Source: Lojkania enalia (lineage: Eukaryota; Ascomycota; Dothideomycetes; Pleosporales). Taken from it: a stretch of DNA of 64,000 nt. Both the position numbers and the translations under genes were made by a program. This document shows, piece after piece, positions 21,843 through 35,300 of the stretch. Position 1 is the stretch's first letter; each line of letters starts with the position of its first letter. Under the pieces are notes generated by a model. The model made no database searches, was not told the DNA's origin, and worked only from the letters and a program-made list of their open reading frames with translations. The stretch spans positions 17,301-81,300 of the forward strand of contig ML986786.1 in assembly GCA_010094045.1 (NCBI GenBank), read 5' to 3'.

Positions 21843-23271
21843 ACGTACGCCTAAGCTTAAGGTTAAATTTAATTAAAAGTATAATTATTTAAGAGCTAAA
21901 TATAAGAATCTTAAAGTTATAGGAGGCTGGTTCTACCTTATATAGAATATAAAGGCTAAGTATAGTATCGTTAATAAAGATATATACAACTTTAATAAAT
22001 TAGGCTTTATAATAGGCGTAATATTAATAGGAGTAGTAGTTACTAGCTCTAAGAGACGGAATTAACTAAAGTAGCTCCAGCTAGGTAATTATAAGTAGAC
22101 TACAGTTATCTAGGGTATTAACGCGATAGGATGGGTAATACTACCTTTTATTATCTTTATAGGCATCTACCACCTCTCTATATAGTATAAAGAAGATAAT
22201 ATTCTACTAACCTAGGCTATATAGGTTATTAATAACAGCTGGACGATAAATAATATTAGTATTAAGTAGTTAAAGCACTTTAACGCGTATATAAAGAATC
22301 GTACTGTTAGTATATATTAATTGCTGATTCTCGACGGTTATAAAAGCTATAACTCGCTTAAATTTAGGCAGCTCTACGAGGAAAAGAATATTATTACTCT
22401 CTATATGCTTCTACATTCGTCGCACCTACTGCAGCTACTAGATATAGGTTGTTTCTCGCCTTTAAAGACTGCGTACGGGTGCTAAGTCGAGCAGCTAATG
22501 CGCGGTTATATCAACCATATTATAAAAATCGAGTTCTTACCCTACTTTAAAGCAGCTTTTAACGCAGCAATTACGAAGAGTAATATCCTAAATAGCTTTC
22601 AAGGCGCTGGCCTAGTTCTATTTGACCTAAATGCAGTACTATCGAAGCTTAAAGTTTAACTGTATACGCTAACACCCCCCACGGTCGAAGATATCCCTTA
22701 GGAGTTAAAAACACTAAGTAATCCTATCGAATTTGGGTTTTAATCTGCGTACGTTCGATTAAGAGTTTAAAAGCACCTAGATAGCTTGCCTACTTCAATA
22801 GTAGAGGCGTTTGAACAGTTCACAAAGGGTGCTGCGTATATGATGCATGAAAACGTACTATTGCGCGCTCAGGTCGCTAAGCTTTAAGCAGCTAATAAGG
22901 CCGCTATACAACGTTGATCGCATAAAAGAAAGCGTGTATAGAAGGAAGGCAACCTAATAATTGAATAAGGCGCTCGATTGACTGCTCTAAAAGAGTTTGG
23001 CGCTCGTACTGATAGGAAGAAGGGTAGGAAGAAGGCGCGCGTTGATGGAGACCAGCCGACTCAAAGGCGCTGCAGGCAGTACGGCGAGGCTGGGCATAAC
23101 TCGCGGACGTGTAAAAATGATGCTATAGATATAGAAGAATAGGCTACTATACTATATAGTACGATAGAATGCAAGAAAGTACAATATTTTGCGAAAAGTA
23201 GTCGCGATTTTGGTGTGGTCTTGGCATCATGATCAGCTCGCTTGGGTGATCAGCTCGCTTATGCTGTACGT
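21843..23271 (+). mobile_element. Fot1/pogo transposon, copy B (5' truncated at gap)
   Basis: Nearly the same sequence as copy A from about 13180 to its right end, but less RIP-mutated. The second catalytic motif still reads LILDGYKSY, with Asp intact, and the tail reads CRQYGEAGHNSRTC. The right end carries the same paired GATCAGCTCGCTT motifs and stops before TA at 23272. The N-terminal third and left inverted repeat are missing at the assembly gap. Several stops remain, so it is inactive. Confidence 0.85.
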
Positions 23272-23273
23272 TA

Positions 23274-23643
23274 AATAAAGTAGTAGTAAAATAGAAATAG
23301 CAGAAAAAAAGGCGGATTTAAATATAAAGGACCCTAATAAAAGTATAAAAAGAGATAATTATTGCTAAAAAGAATAATAAGGAGGAAACTTGGGTTATAA
23401 TACGCTAATTTAAGGTGCGATCAGGTACGAGCGGACAGTATAAAGCGTGCTATAGCTGCTGCGGTAAGACTAGGCATAATTCTCGTACATGCTAGAAGGA
23501 TATAGAGGTTTCTATAGAATAATCGCGCAAGTTGTAAATTGCTATTATATTACTTGGTTGTTAAGCTATACGTATATAAAGGTTGAAAAAGTTGATGGGG
23601 TGGACCGCTCGCTTGTATGGGCCGCTCGCTTGTAAGGTACGTT
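23274..23643 (+). mobile_element. 3' fragment of a second pogo-type family
   Basis: A different but related tail is readable, CYSCCGKTRHNSRTC at about 23450-23495, in the position where copies A and B have their knuckle. It is followed by an end with two (G)GACCGCTCGCTTGTA-like motifs and GTACGTTA, parallel to the A/B terminal repeat but distinct. Copy B ends at a TA directly beside it, so copy B probably landed in this older element. Confidence 0.55.
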
Positions 23644-24640
23644 ACCTGGCTGAACTTCGGCCCCTCCTCGCCTCGACCTTAGTACTATACAAAGGAGGAT
23701 ACTATAGTATATTCGCGCTCGTCAGTCTTCAGTCCCATTTTTGGCCGTCGTCCTTATCGGCTACCAATGATGCTATATCTGCTGTTCCTTATAATGTCGC
23801 AATCCTACACAACGGTCTTAGGGAGTCCGATCTGAGCCTCGTTACACAGCTTGCGTTTGATGGGGCTCTGCTCGTGATCACGTAATTTTCACTGAGTCAT
23901 CTAGTGGCTTGGCATATACAAGAACTTAGCAAATTTTTCCCGGAGCCGTCAGGACTTCATCCTTCCTCAAATCCGCGTCTGGCTTCAACGCCGTCGCATC
24001 TCTAAGACTAGGGCATACTGCTAAGTCTCTCATCGCACAAAAGGTACAGTCCTCCCTTCACTTATACACCTCACTATTGTGATGAGTTTTCCAAAGAGAA
24101 ATTTATCGCGGCTTATGACACTCTTTAATGGGTGCTTGATTAGCAATTCTAAATACGCAACTTCTGATCTGCTTCGTCCATCTATCCTGACATTCGAAAA
24201 TTCTAACGTGCTCATCGCTGACATCAAAGCAGGCGCGGAGACATCTAGCTAAGCTGGCTGACTGTCTGTGTTATTGCCTGCCCGACTCTACGCCGCATCA
24301 GCCTGCATTAGCTCTGCCTTCGGGCCCGATATCCTTCATGCGCGCCGCTCGTAATCCGTCGCACCATGCCGAATGGTCTAGCATGGATCGGTACTGCATG
24401 ATATGATGTCCACGCATCAAAGATGGCCCTATTGATGATACATGCAGGCTGTTATAAGAGGACGGTAGGTATGATACACTTGGCCGGGGCTTTTCAGTAG
24501 GTATATATTCACCTATAGCCGAATAAACATAGCCGTGATACACAAAATCTCGCTCTATAGCTTGCCTGCTTCATGCTGTAATCTCTGTCGTCATAGTTCC
24601 TTTGTTATTCCTGTGCCCATATCTCTCTACTTGTTTGCCT
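23644..24640. other. Intergenic 3' of the NRPS
   Basis: GC-balanced DNA without recognised genes. Open frames up to about 100 codons have no domains. Confidence 0.5.
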
Positions 24641-26330
24641 TTAATCTTTTTGCTGTTGGCTCAAGTAAAGCAGCAGTTCAAACCAAGATGGATGCTCAAC
24701 AACTTCTTCAATCCGGACACAATAACTACGCCTCTGCATATGGGCAGCAAGCTGACCTGCACTGCTCGCATCGCCTCCGAGGTCGAACAGAGACTCTGTG
24801 GAGTTGTCGCAGGGTATCTCTTGCGTAGTAAGGACATCGCACCAGGCCGCCCCGAGGGCTGCTCTCAAATCTGCAGAGCAACTTGCGAGAGTTGTTAATT
24901 GCTCGCTGGTAGGCGACACCCGTCTGAGACCCTTCTCATCTGGCAGTGGCAGCAAGGCCGACATATCATAAATCTCCCTCGGCGCGATAAGTGCCATAAG
25001 CTTGGCATCGGTCTTTGTGTATAACGTTGTGATTGTCTCGATCAGATCTGATGCCATTCTCTCCGCTACTGCCTGCGAAGCGACTTGATCCTTGAAACTG
25101 AGGAGGATCTCCATACCATCTTCGCCTGGCGTAGAGATGACATACACCTGAACGTCGTCAACATCACCGGTAGACAAGTCGGCACTATCGAAGTCCACCG
25201 CTCTACCTCGCGGACGGCGCTGTTCAAAGTTCTGATGGATGACCACAGAGCTGAAGAACGACCACTTGGCCCAGTCAGTGCAGTTGCGAATGATGCTCTG
25301 ACCGCCCATGCTCTCGAAGGGCGTGCTAGCTAGCTGCTGAGCAGCTACAGCTGCGAGGAGGTCTCTTGCTGTCCAATCCTGCTCAAGGATGATGCGATAT
25401 GGTATGATATTGACGCATGCACCAAAGATCTCTTGGCTGTCCGCTTGGCTGCGACCATGTATAAGACTGCCGAAGACAACGTCATCGGCCGCCGAGTGCC
25501 TGGCGAGGAGGTATGCCCAAGCTGCTTTGAGCACGTTGGCGAAAGTGAAGTCCTTCGAATTGATCATAGCGGCCGGCAGTGTCTTGACCACTTCCGGGCC
25601 GGCAGCATATCCCAGTTGAAAGGTAGATTGACGCCTGAGTTCGGTTCGAGTGCTGCCCTTAAGCAGCTTGCTCCAGTACTCTGACATTTTCTCTCCGTCG
25701 AGAAGTGATAGACTATATAGATGATGCGCAAATGAAGTTATCGCGTTGTTGACACACACCGATGAGTTGTAGTAGTCTTCGAATGCTGTCCACATTCGTC
25801 CAAGCGCTATTCCATCGTACTGAACATGTGACAGTCGAATCACGATTCGGTATCTCTGGTCTCTGGTTTGGCGAATAATGAAGAACTTCGTGAAAACATC
25901 CCCGAATCGCAAATCGGACTGCAAATCTTGTTTCTTCAGATGCAAAGTGAATTCATCGAGACTATCCGTTGCGGTCTCGAAAACTCTGCTGTCGAAATGA
26001 ACGTATCTGAGCACGATTTGAAGAAACACGTTCTTGTACGGGATGACGACTGTCCTTAGCATATCGAATTGCCGTAGAAGAGAGAGCAAAGCATGACGTA
26101 TTCTAGGAAAGTCGAATTTGTCCTTGAGATCCATGGTGTGATAGAACATCGAGCTGCGGGCGGCCGAGTATGTGCCCAGAAGATACCGAGTTTGCTGGTC
26201 CGTGACAGGCAGAATGTCAAGCACATTGTCTGTTGACAGACCGTACTCGGTCAGCTGTTGTTCTATGGGTTGCTGACTTGCCGGTGGCAATAAAGAGAAA
26301 GGTCGATAGCCATGCTCAGCCACTCTCCAC
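24641..26330 (-). other. NRPS terminal C8-T9, probable release domain
   Basis: C8 starts from ILPVTDQQTRYLL and has SHVQYDGIA; it is divergent from C1-C7. Fungal NRPSs often end in such a C domain that releases the peptide by cyclisation; this is a family inference. T9 reads LGGDASSAG: Ala stands where the phosphopantetheine serine should follow Asp, so it is probably not modified. The protein ends 43 residues later. Confidence 0.75.
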
Positions 26331-29300
26331 TTCTCGGTTCTTCTCTGCATTTGCATTGCCATTTGCGACAATTTAAAATTCCCAATTATGTCACGGACGG
26401 ATAGATCGAGTCCGTTATGTTGAGCTCTCATAGCGAGCTTCATGGCTTGAATGGAATCACCGCCGTGCTGCAAGAAGCTGTCATCTGCGGAGATGGATTC
26501 AATCCCAACATTGAGAACTTCACTCCACAGCTTCTGTAAGCAGAGTTCGGGCTCAGTCGACGGCATTCGGTGCTCTGTCTGGGCCCTGAAAGATGCTGTG
26601 AGCTCGTGTCGAGCCATACTTGCTCCGATGGCGCGCAGCCGCTTGCGATCTATCTTGCCAGACGAGGAGAGTGGCAGTTTTTCAATTGCGATATAAGCTG
26701 AAGGGATCATGTAAGCAGGAAGTAGGGCAGTAAGTCGGTCTTGTAGACCTATAGCCTTCTCTCTGACATCGTTATGCTGGGTGCTCTCTACAAAAGCAAC
26801 GAGTATCGGCTTGTCGCTGTCTCTTGGCGTCAATACCTCTGCCGCAACCCTTCCTGAAGGGTCGGCGTCGATGCAGGCTATCAGGTTGTGTTCCACGTCG
26901 CCAAGCTCGAATCGTTGGCCATTGATCTTAGTCTGGACATCCTTCCTGCCGATGAAGTTGAGTGATCCGTCAGAGCGGTAGGAGACGAGGTCACCCGTCT
27001 TGTAGAGACGTCCTCGACGGCCTTTGTGTCTGGTGCCATTGCCGCAGGAGAGCCACTCTGGCGAGTCAATGAATGATGCTTTGGTCCTTTCAGTATCCCT
27101 GAAATAGCCAGCTCCAACAAGTGGACCTTCCAGTAGTAGCTCGCCGACAGCTCCAATTGGGACTAGCCTCTGATGATCTTGGCTATCGACCACCCAAGTA
27201 CAGAGACCGAGGCCTCGACCAATACAGCTGGCTGAAGATGTCGCAGAGTGGCGCTCGAGCACTGCCATTGTCGCCTTAACCGTACATTCCGCGGGGCCAT
27301 ACATGTTGACTACGCGGGAGTGCGTTACCCATTGCGAAGCGATGTGGCCTGGAAGAGGCTCACCAGCGAAGACGATAGTCTGTATGCCACTGAGGTCAGA
27401 TGGCTGCAGTGCACCAGCAACAGATGGTGTTATATCTATGAAATTTGCTTCATAGGCTTTTACAGCGCCTGCGGGGTCATTACTTATTTCCTGCTGCGAG
27501 GGTATACAGATACATCCTCCCGCTGCGAGTGTGTGGACGAAGTTAGACCATGAGATGTCGAATGCGTACTTGGCAAGATCGCAGACACGACTCGATCTGC
27601 TGAAGCCAGTAGCAGCATGTTGGTGGTAGATTGCGCTGCTGAAGTTAGAATGAGTGATCACTGCTGCCTTTGGGGTGCCGGTGCTTCCCGAGGTGAACGC
27701 AAGATATAGATCGGCTGATGCATCGACAATTGGTAGTACAGGGGTGCTTGATGCCTTGAACGAGCTCAGCGTCTCTTCGCAGAGCACAATGACTTGTTGA
27801 CCTGTTAAGCCTTTTGCAAGCTCTAGATTGGCCAGGGACGACAAGATCACTGACGGATCAACCTCCCTTACAATAGCTTCAAGTCGGCTGAGAGGTAATG
27901 TTGTGTCTAAGATGACTGAGGCACAGCCAGCTTTCATGACTGCAAGCATAGCAACAGGAGTCCAGCGACTCTTCTCGAAGCATATAGGGATCACAGCGCA
28001 ATTCTTGCTGTAGCCATCACTTATGAGACTAAGGGCGATCTGCGTGGCAATGCTGTCGAGTTCTTGATATGTCCAGTCTCCATCCCACGCACAGATTGCT
28101 GAACAGTGTGGGTAATTTGCCGCATTCTGCTCGATTATTCCATGTACAGTGTGATCCATGGTGGCCGGGATGCTGGCGTTCCATTTCCATATTTGATCCA
28201 GATCTTTGCGTCCGGCAGTTTGAAGATCAGCTATCGTGAGTTTTGAGGACTGAGAGCTACATAGCTGTCGTAGAACGGATTCCAGTTGCGCCGCAAATGT
28301 CCCCACCTGATCCCTCGACATGATTTGCGAGTCAAATTTCATTCGAAGCTGTGCCCCATTAGCACCAAGGTCACACTCGATCGTGAGGGCGTAGGTGTCG
28401 AAGTCGGTCACTAGTTCGTCGACTCTGCCTTTTTCGCTACAGATCTCATCCTCTGCATCGATGAAGAGAGTATGAGGCTGTTCGGCCGCGGCTTGGGCCG
28501 AATGGACGAGCAGAAGCGTTTGGAAGTCGCAAGCATGTCGAGCGTCTGCGCTTATCTTTCGGATCTCCTGCAGACCTGTGTGCTCGAAAGGGGTCATGTC
28601 AAGCATCTGATCTTGCAGCTGACGGAGTAACTGGGATACACTGCTTCCTCTTGAGGTCCTCACACGGAGAGGCACGGTGGCAATTGTGGGAGCTATCATG
28701 TTCTCGATGCCATGGACCGGAACATGTCTGCCGTTCACCGTAACTCCAAAGATGGCCTCAGAGGAGTCGGTGTATGTAGCAATTAAAATTGCAAGAGCAG
28801 CTCGAACCATAATCGCAGCGGTAGCGTCTGTTCTCGGCCAGGAAAGATCTCGAATGTGAAACGCAACACCACAATCAGGGCTTGGTTGAGCTGACGAAGA
28901 CATGGAAGGAAATATTTGAGCTTCAAGCTGCTCGAATTGTGAATTCCAGAACTTGATCACAGCATCCTTGTTAGTGTCCTGTATGAACTTTACAAAGTTT
29001 TGGAAAGGTGGTGGTGGCTCGAGCTTTGGAACGCCTGCATAAGCAGCCTCCAGCATCTGCATCAGCCGTGGGATAGACCACCCGTCGTATAATGCGTGAT
29101 GTATGGTCCAGACAAAGGTAGAATGAGCCCCAATACTCGTTCGTATCTCTGAACCCACGAGAGATGTCCCAAGGCCCATTTCGGGTATCTCGGCCTCATT
29201 GATTTGGCTGGTTTTTCGCGAAGACTGAGTCCAGACAGTAGACTGGGCTCTGATGATAACCTGTATCATACCCAATGCGGGAAGGTCGACTATTCTAGTG

Positions 29301-32300
29301 CGTAGTATGGGTGCTGCCGCAATAGTATCGTCCCAGGCCCGTCGAAAGCGGTCAAAATCAACGTTAGGTTTTAGATCATATGTCCATTGCGCCACGTAAC
29401 TCCCGGGTCGTTGCAAGGTCAGAGCTAGGAGACCTTCCTGCAGAGGCGTACATGGAAAGGCGTCCTCAATCATTCTTGAATCAATACCGCAGAGCCCTGC
29501 TATCTGCTCACAAGCTCGTGTTGTGTTGACATTCGCGGGTAATAGCGAGAAAGGCGGGACGACTGTTTCTTGGGTATCGTTGATGGTCTTCATTCTTTTG
29601 GATTGGGCGGCCAGTTTTGGATAGCGAAGGATGTCAGTCACTGGCAGTTTGAAGCAGTCATCTCGAGCCAGGGCGGAAAGCTTCATGGCACAGACAGAGT
29701 CCCCACCGAGGCGAATGAAGCTGTCATCAGTCCTGATGGTATTGGAGGGGACTTCGAGGACAGTTGACCAGAGAGCTGCGAGCTCCCTCTGCATGTCCGT
29801 CATTGAGCCTGGATTCTCTGTTGCTCGTGCAACAGCTTGAGCGTTTATCTCTTGCCTTGAAAAATTCTCGTACATGCCTCGTAGTTTCCCTCTATCAATC
29901 TTACCGGACACCATTACAGGGAAGCTCTCAGTCCATATGAAAGCGGAGGGAACCATGAATGCCGGCAGCTTATCAACAAGTTTGTCTGATAAAGCAGCAG
30001 TATCTTGTAGTAGTGCTGCAGAAGGGCCTCCTTCTGTGCTTAAGAAAGCCGCGAGCACTTTCTTGGTGCTGTCCCGGGGTTTGACGAGCTCGACGACCAC
30101 ATGGACAGCAGCCTCGCGGTCTATGCAGAGGAGAATACAGTATTCGATTGAGCCCATGTCTATGCGTTGCCCGTTGATCTTTATTTGATTATCTTTCCGT
30201 CCCAGGTACGATAGAGTTCCGTCGCGATTATAGCGTACAAGATCACCTGTCTTGTACAAGCGACCTCGTCGTCCTGCATAGGAATTGAAGCCACGCAGCA
30301 TCCACGGAGGATCATGGACAAATGATGCTGCTGTCAGCTCCATATCGAGATAACCGGGGCCAACTAGCGGGCCTTCGAGGAGAAGTTCGCCAACGCATCC
30401 GAGAGGGACAAGAGTGTTTTTTGTAGTGTCAACCACCCAAGTGACGACACCTACACCGCGACCAATAGGAATCTGAGAGTCTTCTGGGTTGATTTCTGTT
30501 GCTACCGTTACAGGAGTACACTCGCAAGGTCCGTAGTGGTTCATAGTCCTGACTGTGCTCGCAAAGGCTCTGCCTAACTCAGGTGTCAAGGCCTCACCTC
30601 CCAGGATCAAACATTTTATGCTTTGTAATGTTGTGATTGGAAGCAACTGAGCGACTGTCGGAGTCAATAACAGGTGAGTAATGCCGAATTGATTGATAGA
30701 CTCTGCTAGGTTGTCACGACGGTCAGCCGGTGACGGAATGCAAAGGCAAGCACCACCTTCGAGCGTCCAGAGCATTGTGGACCAGGACATGTCGAATGAG
30801 TAAGCCGCAAAATCGTAGACTCGAGATCCATGTCGGATGGTGTGCTCTTTGCGAAGATAATGGATAGAGCTGCTGAAGTTAGAGTGTCTGATGGACACCC
30901 CTTTAGGCACACCGGTACTGCCTGAGGTGAATACAATGTAAAGAGAATTGTTGGGCTTCACATCAGTTGAGAAATTAGCCGAGATCGGTATTTCTGAATG
31001 GAGCTGATCAAGTTCATCCACCACAAGCATTGGGCAATCCACATCATTAGCCATGGCGATAGCTGTCTCCTTATAAGCTGTCGAAGTCAGGACGACTGTC
31101 GGTTGTGCTTGCTCTAGAATGACTCGCGGACGGTTATCTGTAAGGTCTAGGTCCACAGTCAAGCTGACGCCTCCAGCCTTCATTACCGCAAGGGCTGCTA
31201 TGGGGGTCCATCGACATTTCTCAAAGCAAAGACCAACGATCTTCTCAGGCCCCACACCCATGCTAATAAGTCGATGTGCTAGCTGGGAAGAAAGACTACC
31301 CAGTTCTTGATATGTCCAATCGCCGTCCCAGGCGCAGACAGCAGGGCTGTTGGGCACCATGCGCGCCGTCTTAGAAATTAAGTCGTGCACTAGTGCATTT
31401 ACAGGATCGGGCGCAGCCTGATTCCAAGTCCAGATCTCCTCGAGATCCTGGGCGCTGATTGCAGCAACGGTTGATAAAAGAGAAGTACCTGCTTCAATTT
31501 TGAGATCTACCAGTGACATGAGCACGGATTCTAGCAGTGACAAGGTACGCTCGGCCTGAGTTGTGGATAGATATGATGAATGGGAGTCGAGGGACAGCTC
31601 AACCTGAGTCTTCCCATATGCGATGCCTAGGGATATGTCGAACTGTGCAATGTTATTAGCGACAACTTTAAGGCCTCCGATGCCTGCGTTATTACTTACT
31701 TCAGTGGGGTCTTTGTAAGCGATATCATGAAACAACAACTCGTGAGTATCGATATCTGCTCTGGAATCGACATCCCTAACCTGGAACGACACTATAGTGT
31801 TGAAGAGCGATTGGCTGTGAGACAGACCGAGCTCATGCCCTATATCTGCCAGCGGGCAGTGTTGATATTCCAGATCTCTCATGATCTGGGCGTGCATATA
31901 TTGGACAAAGCGTCGAGTGTCGGTCAAGGCGTGGGAAGAAGGATCAGCCTGGCAGATCAGGAGGCTGGCATAGGCGCCAACAGAACGATCAATATCGGGG
32001 ATGTGCGAGTCGCGGCCAGAGGCAGTATAGCCAAAGCATACCCGATCGTCGCCGGTATAAGCCGCCAGAGTCAATGCCCAGACGCTGCTGAATAAGCTTG
32101 CTGGAGTCACTGACAGAGATTCGCAGAAGTCAAGCACTTGTCTAAACCCTTCTCCGTCAATCCTGAGCGCAACTGATATTGTATGATCGTCAGGTGTCTG
32201 ATGTTGAGAAATCCTGGGGAAGACACATGGGTTTATATTGGTGAGCTTATGTTTCCAGTAGCTAAGCTTGTCGAGCTTAGAACTAACATTGAGCTCACGA

Positions 32301-35300
32301 GTGAAGCTACGGGTAATGTCGAGGAGATCCTTGCCGTCAAGTTGTCGGTTATAAGCCTTCGACCAGTCGTCCAGCAATATCGCAGTTGATATACCATCAG
32401 TAATGGCATGGCTCATCTCAATGTGACAGATAATGGTACTGTCTTGTTCAATCTTGTAAAGCACAAGACGATGCGGCGGTACTAGCTGACTCTGATAATT
32501 GATATTGGGTAGTTGATCAATGGAGATTAAGGCTGCGTGTCTGGTTGGAGCTGTGGTGACAATGACTTCCCCCTTGAAGTATTCCAGCACTATTTGAACG
32601 AAGGCTGTCCTCTTGTCAATTCCCTCAACGAATACACTGCGAAGAGCCGGATGGCGTGCGACGACAGCTTGCCATGCTTCTTTGAGAAGGTCGATGTTCG
32701 GGAGCTGATTCCTCTGCGTCACCTCATATGTGATTGACGTTTTATAAGCCGAGAGATTTTTGCCCTGACTGAGCAAGATTCCGTCCACCATGGGCCAACA
32801 TGGGAATACATCCACGACTGAGAACCCCGTGTTCAATTGTATCATAGGAAGGATCTGATCTTGAAGCTGGTCAAGAGCTTTGTAGTCGAGATGCAGGAAC
32901 TCATAGTCCGCAATGGTGAGTGAGGGTTGCAAGGCCAACAATGAGCTACACAAAAGCCGTGCTGAGCCAGGAATTTCCTGGAACCATTGTCGAATCGAAA
33001 ACTGGTGGTTGATACATTCATTCCACGAGAATGATAGTTCAGTGAGACCCTCGTGGACTGACATGTTAATGCTGAAGAGTGATGAGGTGGGAAAAGCGTG
33101 CCCCACATCAGAAACATTATCGAACGAAGCATTCGTGAACATCGTATCGTTACCTTGCAGCTTGGAGTGACCGTGATAGTTGAAGAGTACTTCCATGGTA
33201 TCTTCGTGGGACTGAAAATACTTCTTTCCGTCTTCATTGTGGTACCGCGAAACGAAATACTCTCTACCGTTCGAGCGAAGCATTCTTCTAGAGTCCTTTA
33301 TGGCTCTTACAACATTGTTGTTGTTGCGGCAGCGCGAAATGTGGAGTGGTGTCATGGTCGTGAACCATCCTACTGTTCGAGAGATGTCGATGTCTGAACT
33401 CCAAGGTTCCCGTCCGTGGCCCTCAATAAAGATCGTAAGCCCGTTGCGATCTTTGAAGACCTCAAAGAATGTAATCCACAATGAAGCGAGGATCAGGTCG
33501 ACTGGCTCAGTATTGTAAGCGTCATTAGCCTTTCCAAGAAGAAGTGTAGTCGTCTTGTGGTCGATGGTTAGCGTCTCCTCGATATGATCAGCAAATGTGT
33601 TCGATAAGGATGAGTCATAACCCCAAAATTGGAGATCGTTGTGGTTGTCCGTAGAGAGTAGTTGCACTGGCTCGAGTTTGGACGCTTCGGCGTGCCTGAT
33701 CTGCATATTGTTCCACACCTGGAAAGGTACCGCTCCTTGCAAGGTTCCACCGTCGAGCAGCACCTCTAGGTCATTGAGAATTATATGCCAAGACATTAGG
33801 TCGACCACCAGATGGTGAGCGATGAGCGTCACGAACTGGTCTCCAGATCCCAAGGTGAACAGATCCGCGGCGAAGACTTTGCCTTTCGCAATGTCCAACT
33901 CCTGGTGTCGCTCGACAAGTTTGTTTTCGACATCTGTAACAGTATCGACCTCCATAGAAGTAAAGTGGTAGGTGCAATCTTCAGGCTTGCAGATGAGCTG
34001 CGACCAGATTCCTGTGACCTTGTCGAGCTGGAATCGCGCTCTCAACATTGAATGCAAATGCAGAAGCTTCCGGACGGCAATTGCTAGTTGTTGAGGCGAT
34101 ACTCGGCGTTTGAGTTGAATATAGGAAGCCTGATTGTAAAAATGGCTTCTGGTACTCACTTTCTCAGGCGGTAACTGATTAAAGAACCATTGCTGTACAG
34201 GCGAGAGGCAAAAGGGCTTCTCAAACTCTTCCACTGGCACCTTGACATCCTCGGCAATAGTCGCAGACGCGGCAACGCCAATCAGTGTCTCGATCTTCAG
34301 CAGTGATGCCACTGAGATAGCGAAGCCCGCAGCACGGCAGTGGGGACTGACACGCATTGCTGACATGGAATCGCCCCCATTTGCAATGAAGGAGCGGTTG
34401 AGCTTGACGTTGCTTTCAGGTATGTTGAGGAACAGGCTGCAAGCGTGGCATATCACTTTCTCTGCTGCTGTGATGGGTCTGCGACATATCGATCCGGCAC
34501 TCGCAATACCAGCGCATGTTTCGGCATCAACATGACCAATCCATTCCTCCAGCACTTTACGAGACAAGCGACTGTCAGTGTTGACATGGATTTCTTCCAG
34601 GGCTATCCAGACAGATGGCACCATAGGTGCCGGGAAAGTGTTGTCCATCGACGCCTCCAAGGCTTGAATACAGTCACGGACTAGAGTTGCATGATTCTCG
34701 GAGACGAGTTGGGGTCTGCGCTTTTTGCTGCCATGATCGCGCTTAGGTGATGTTTGAAGACTGAAAAGGCCGACAAGTTTGCCAAGATAAGGTCCAGCAG
34801 TTGGGACCAGACAGACAGCTTGACGAACTTGAGGGACTTCGCACATGCGGGTTTCCAGTTTTTCAAGATCTACTGGCTGACCTTTTATCTTTTTCTGGGC
34901 TGCCTTGCGACCGACAAAGGCTAAGCTGCCGTCTGAAGTATACTGTGCGAGAAGGCCAGTCTGGTATATACGCCCATGACGTCCATGGAACCCTGAACCA
35001 CCACCATCAAGGAGCCATGATGGGCTGTCAATGAAGGAAGTTGCTATGTTTTTGACGTTGTACGCGTGGTCCAAATCCGCTGCGGAACACTCCAGGACGA
35101 GCTCACCGGTACACCCTATTGGTACCAGTCTACTGCTGTCTTCAGTGCCAGCGATCCAGGTCTTGACAGTAGTGCCGGTAATACAAAGGGCGAACTCTGC
35201 CGCAAGTTGACTTGACCCGGCGTTGATAGCCTTGGCTGTGACTGATCGGCGTTGGCTCGCCCACATGGGTTTGTCGTAATCGAAGTGTGGGCTGCTTGCA

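Noticed and set aside
23583..24543. Small genes between the pogo fragment and the NRPS
   Set aside because: The open frames are short and domain-free; one includes the pogo terminal repeat.
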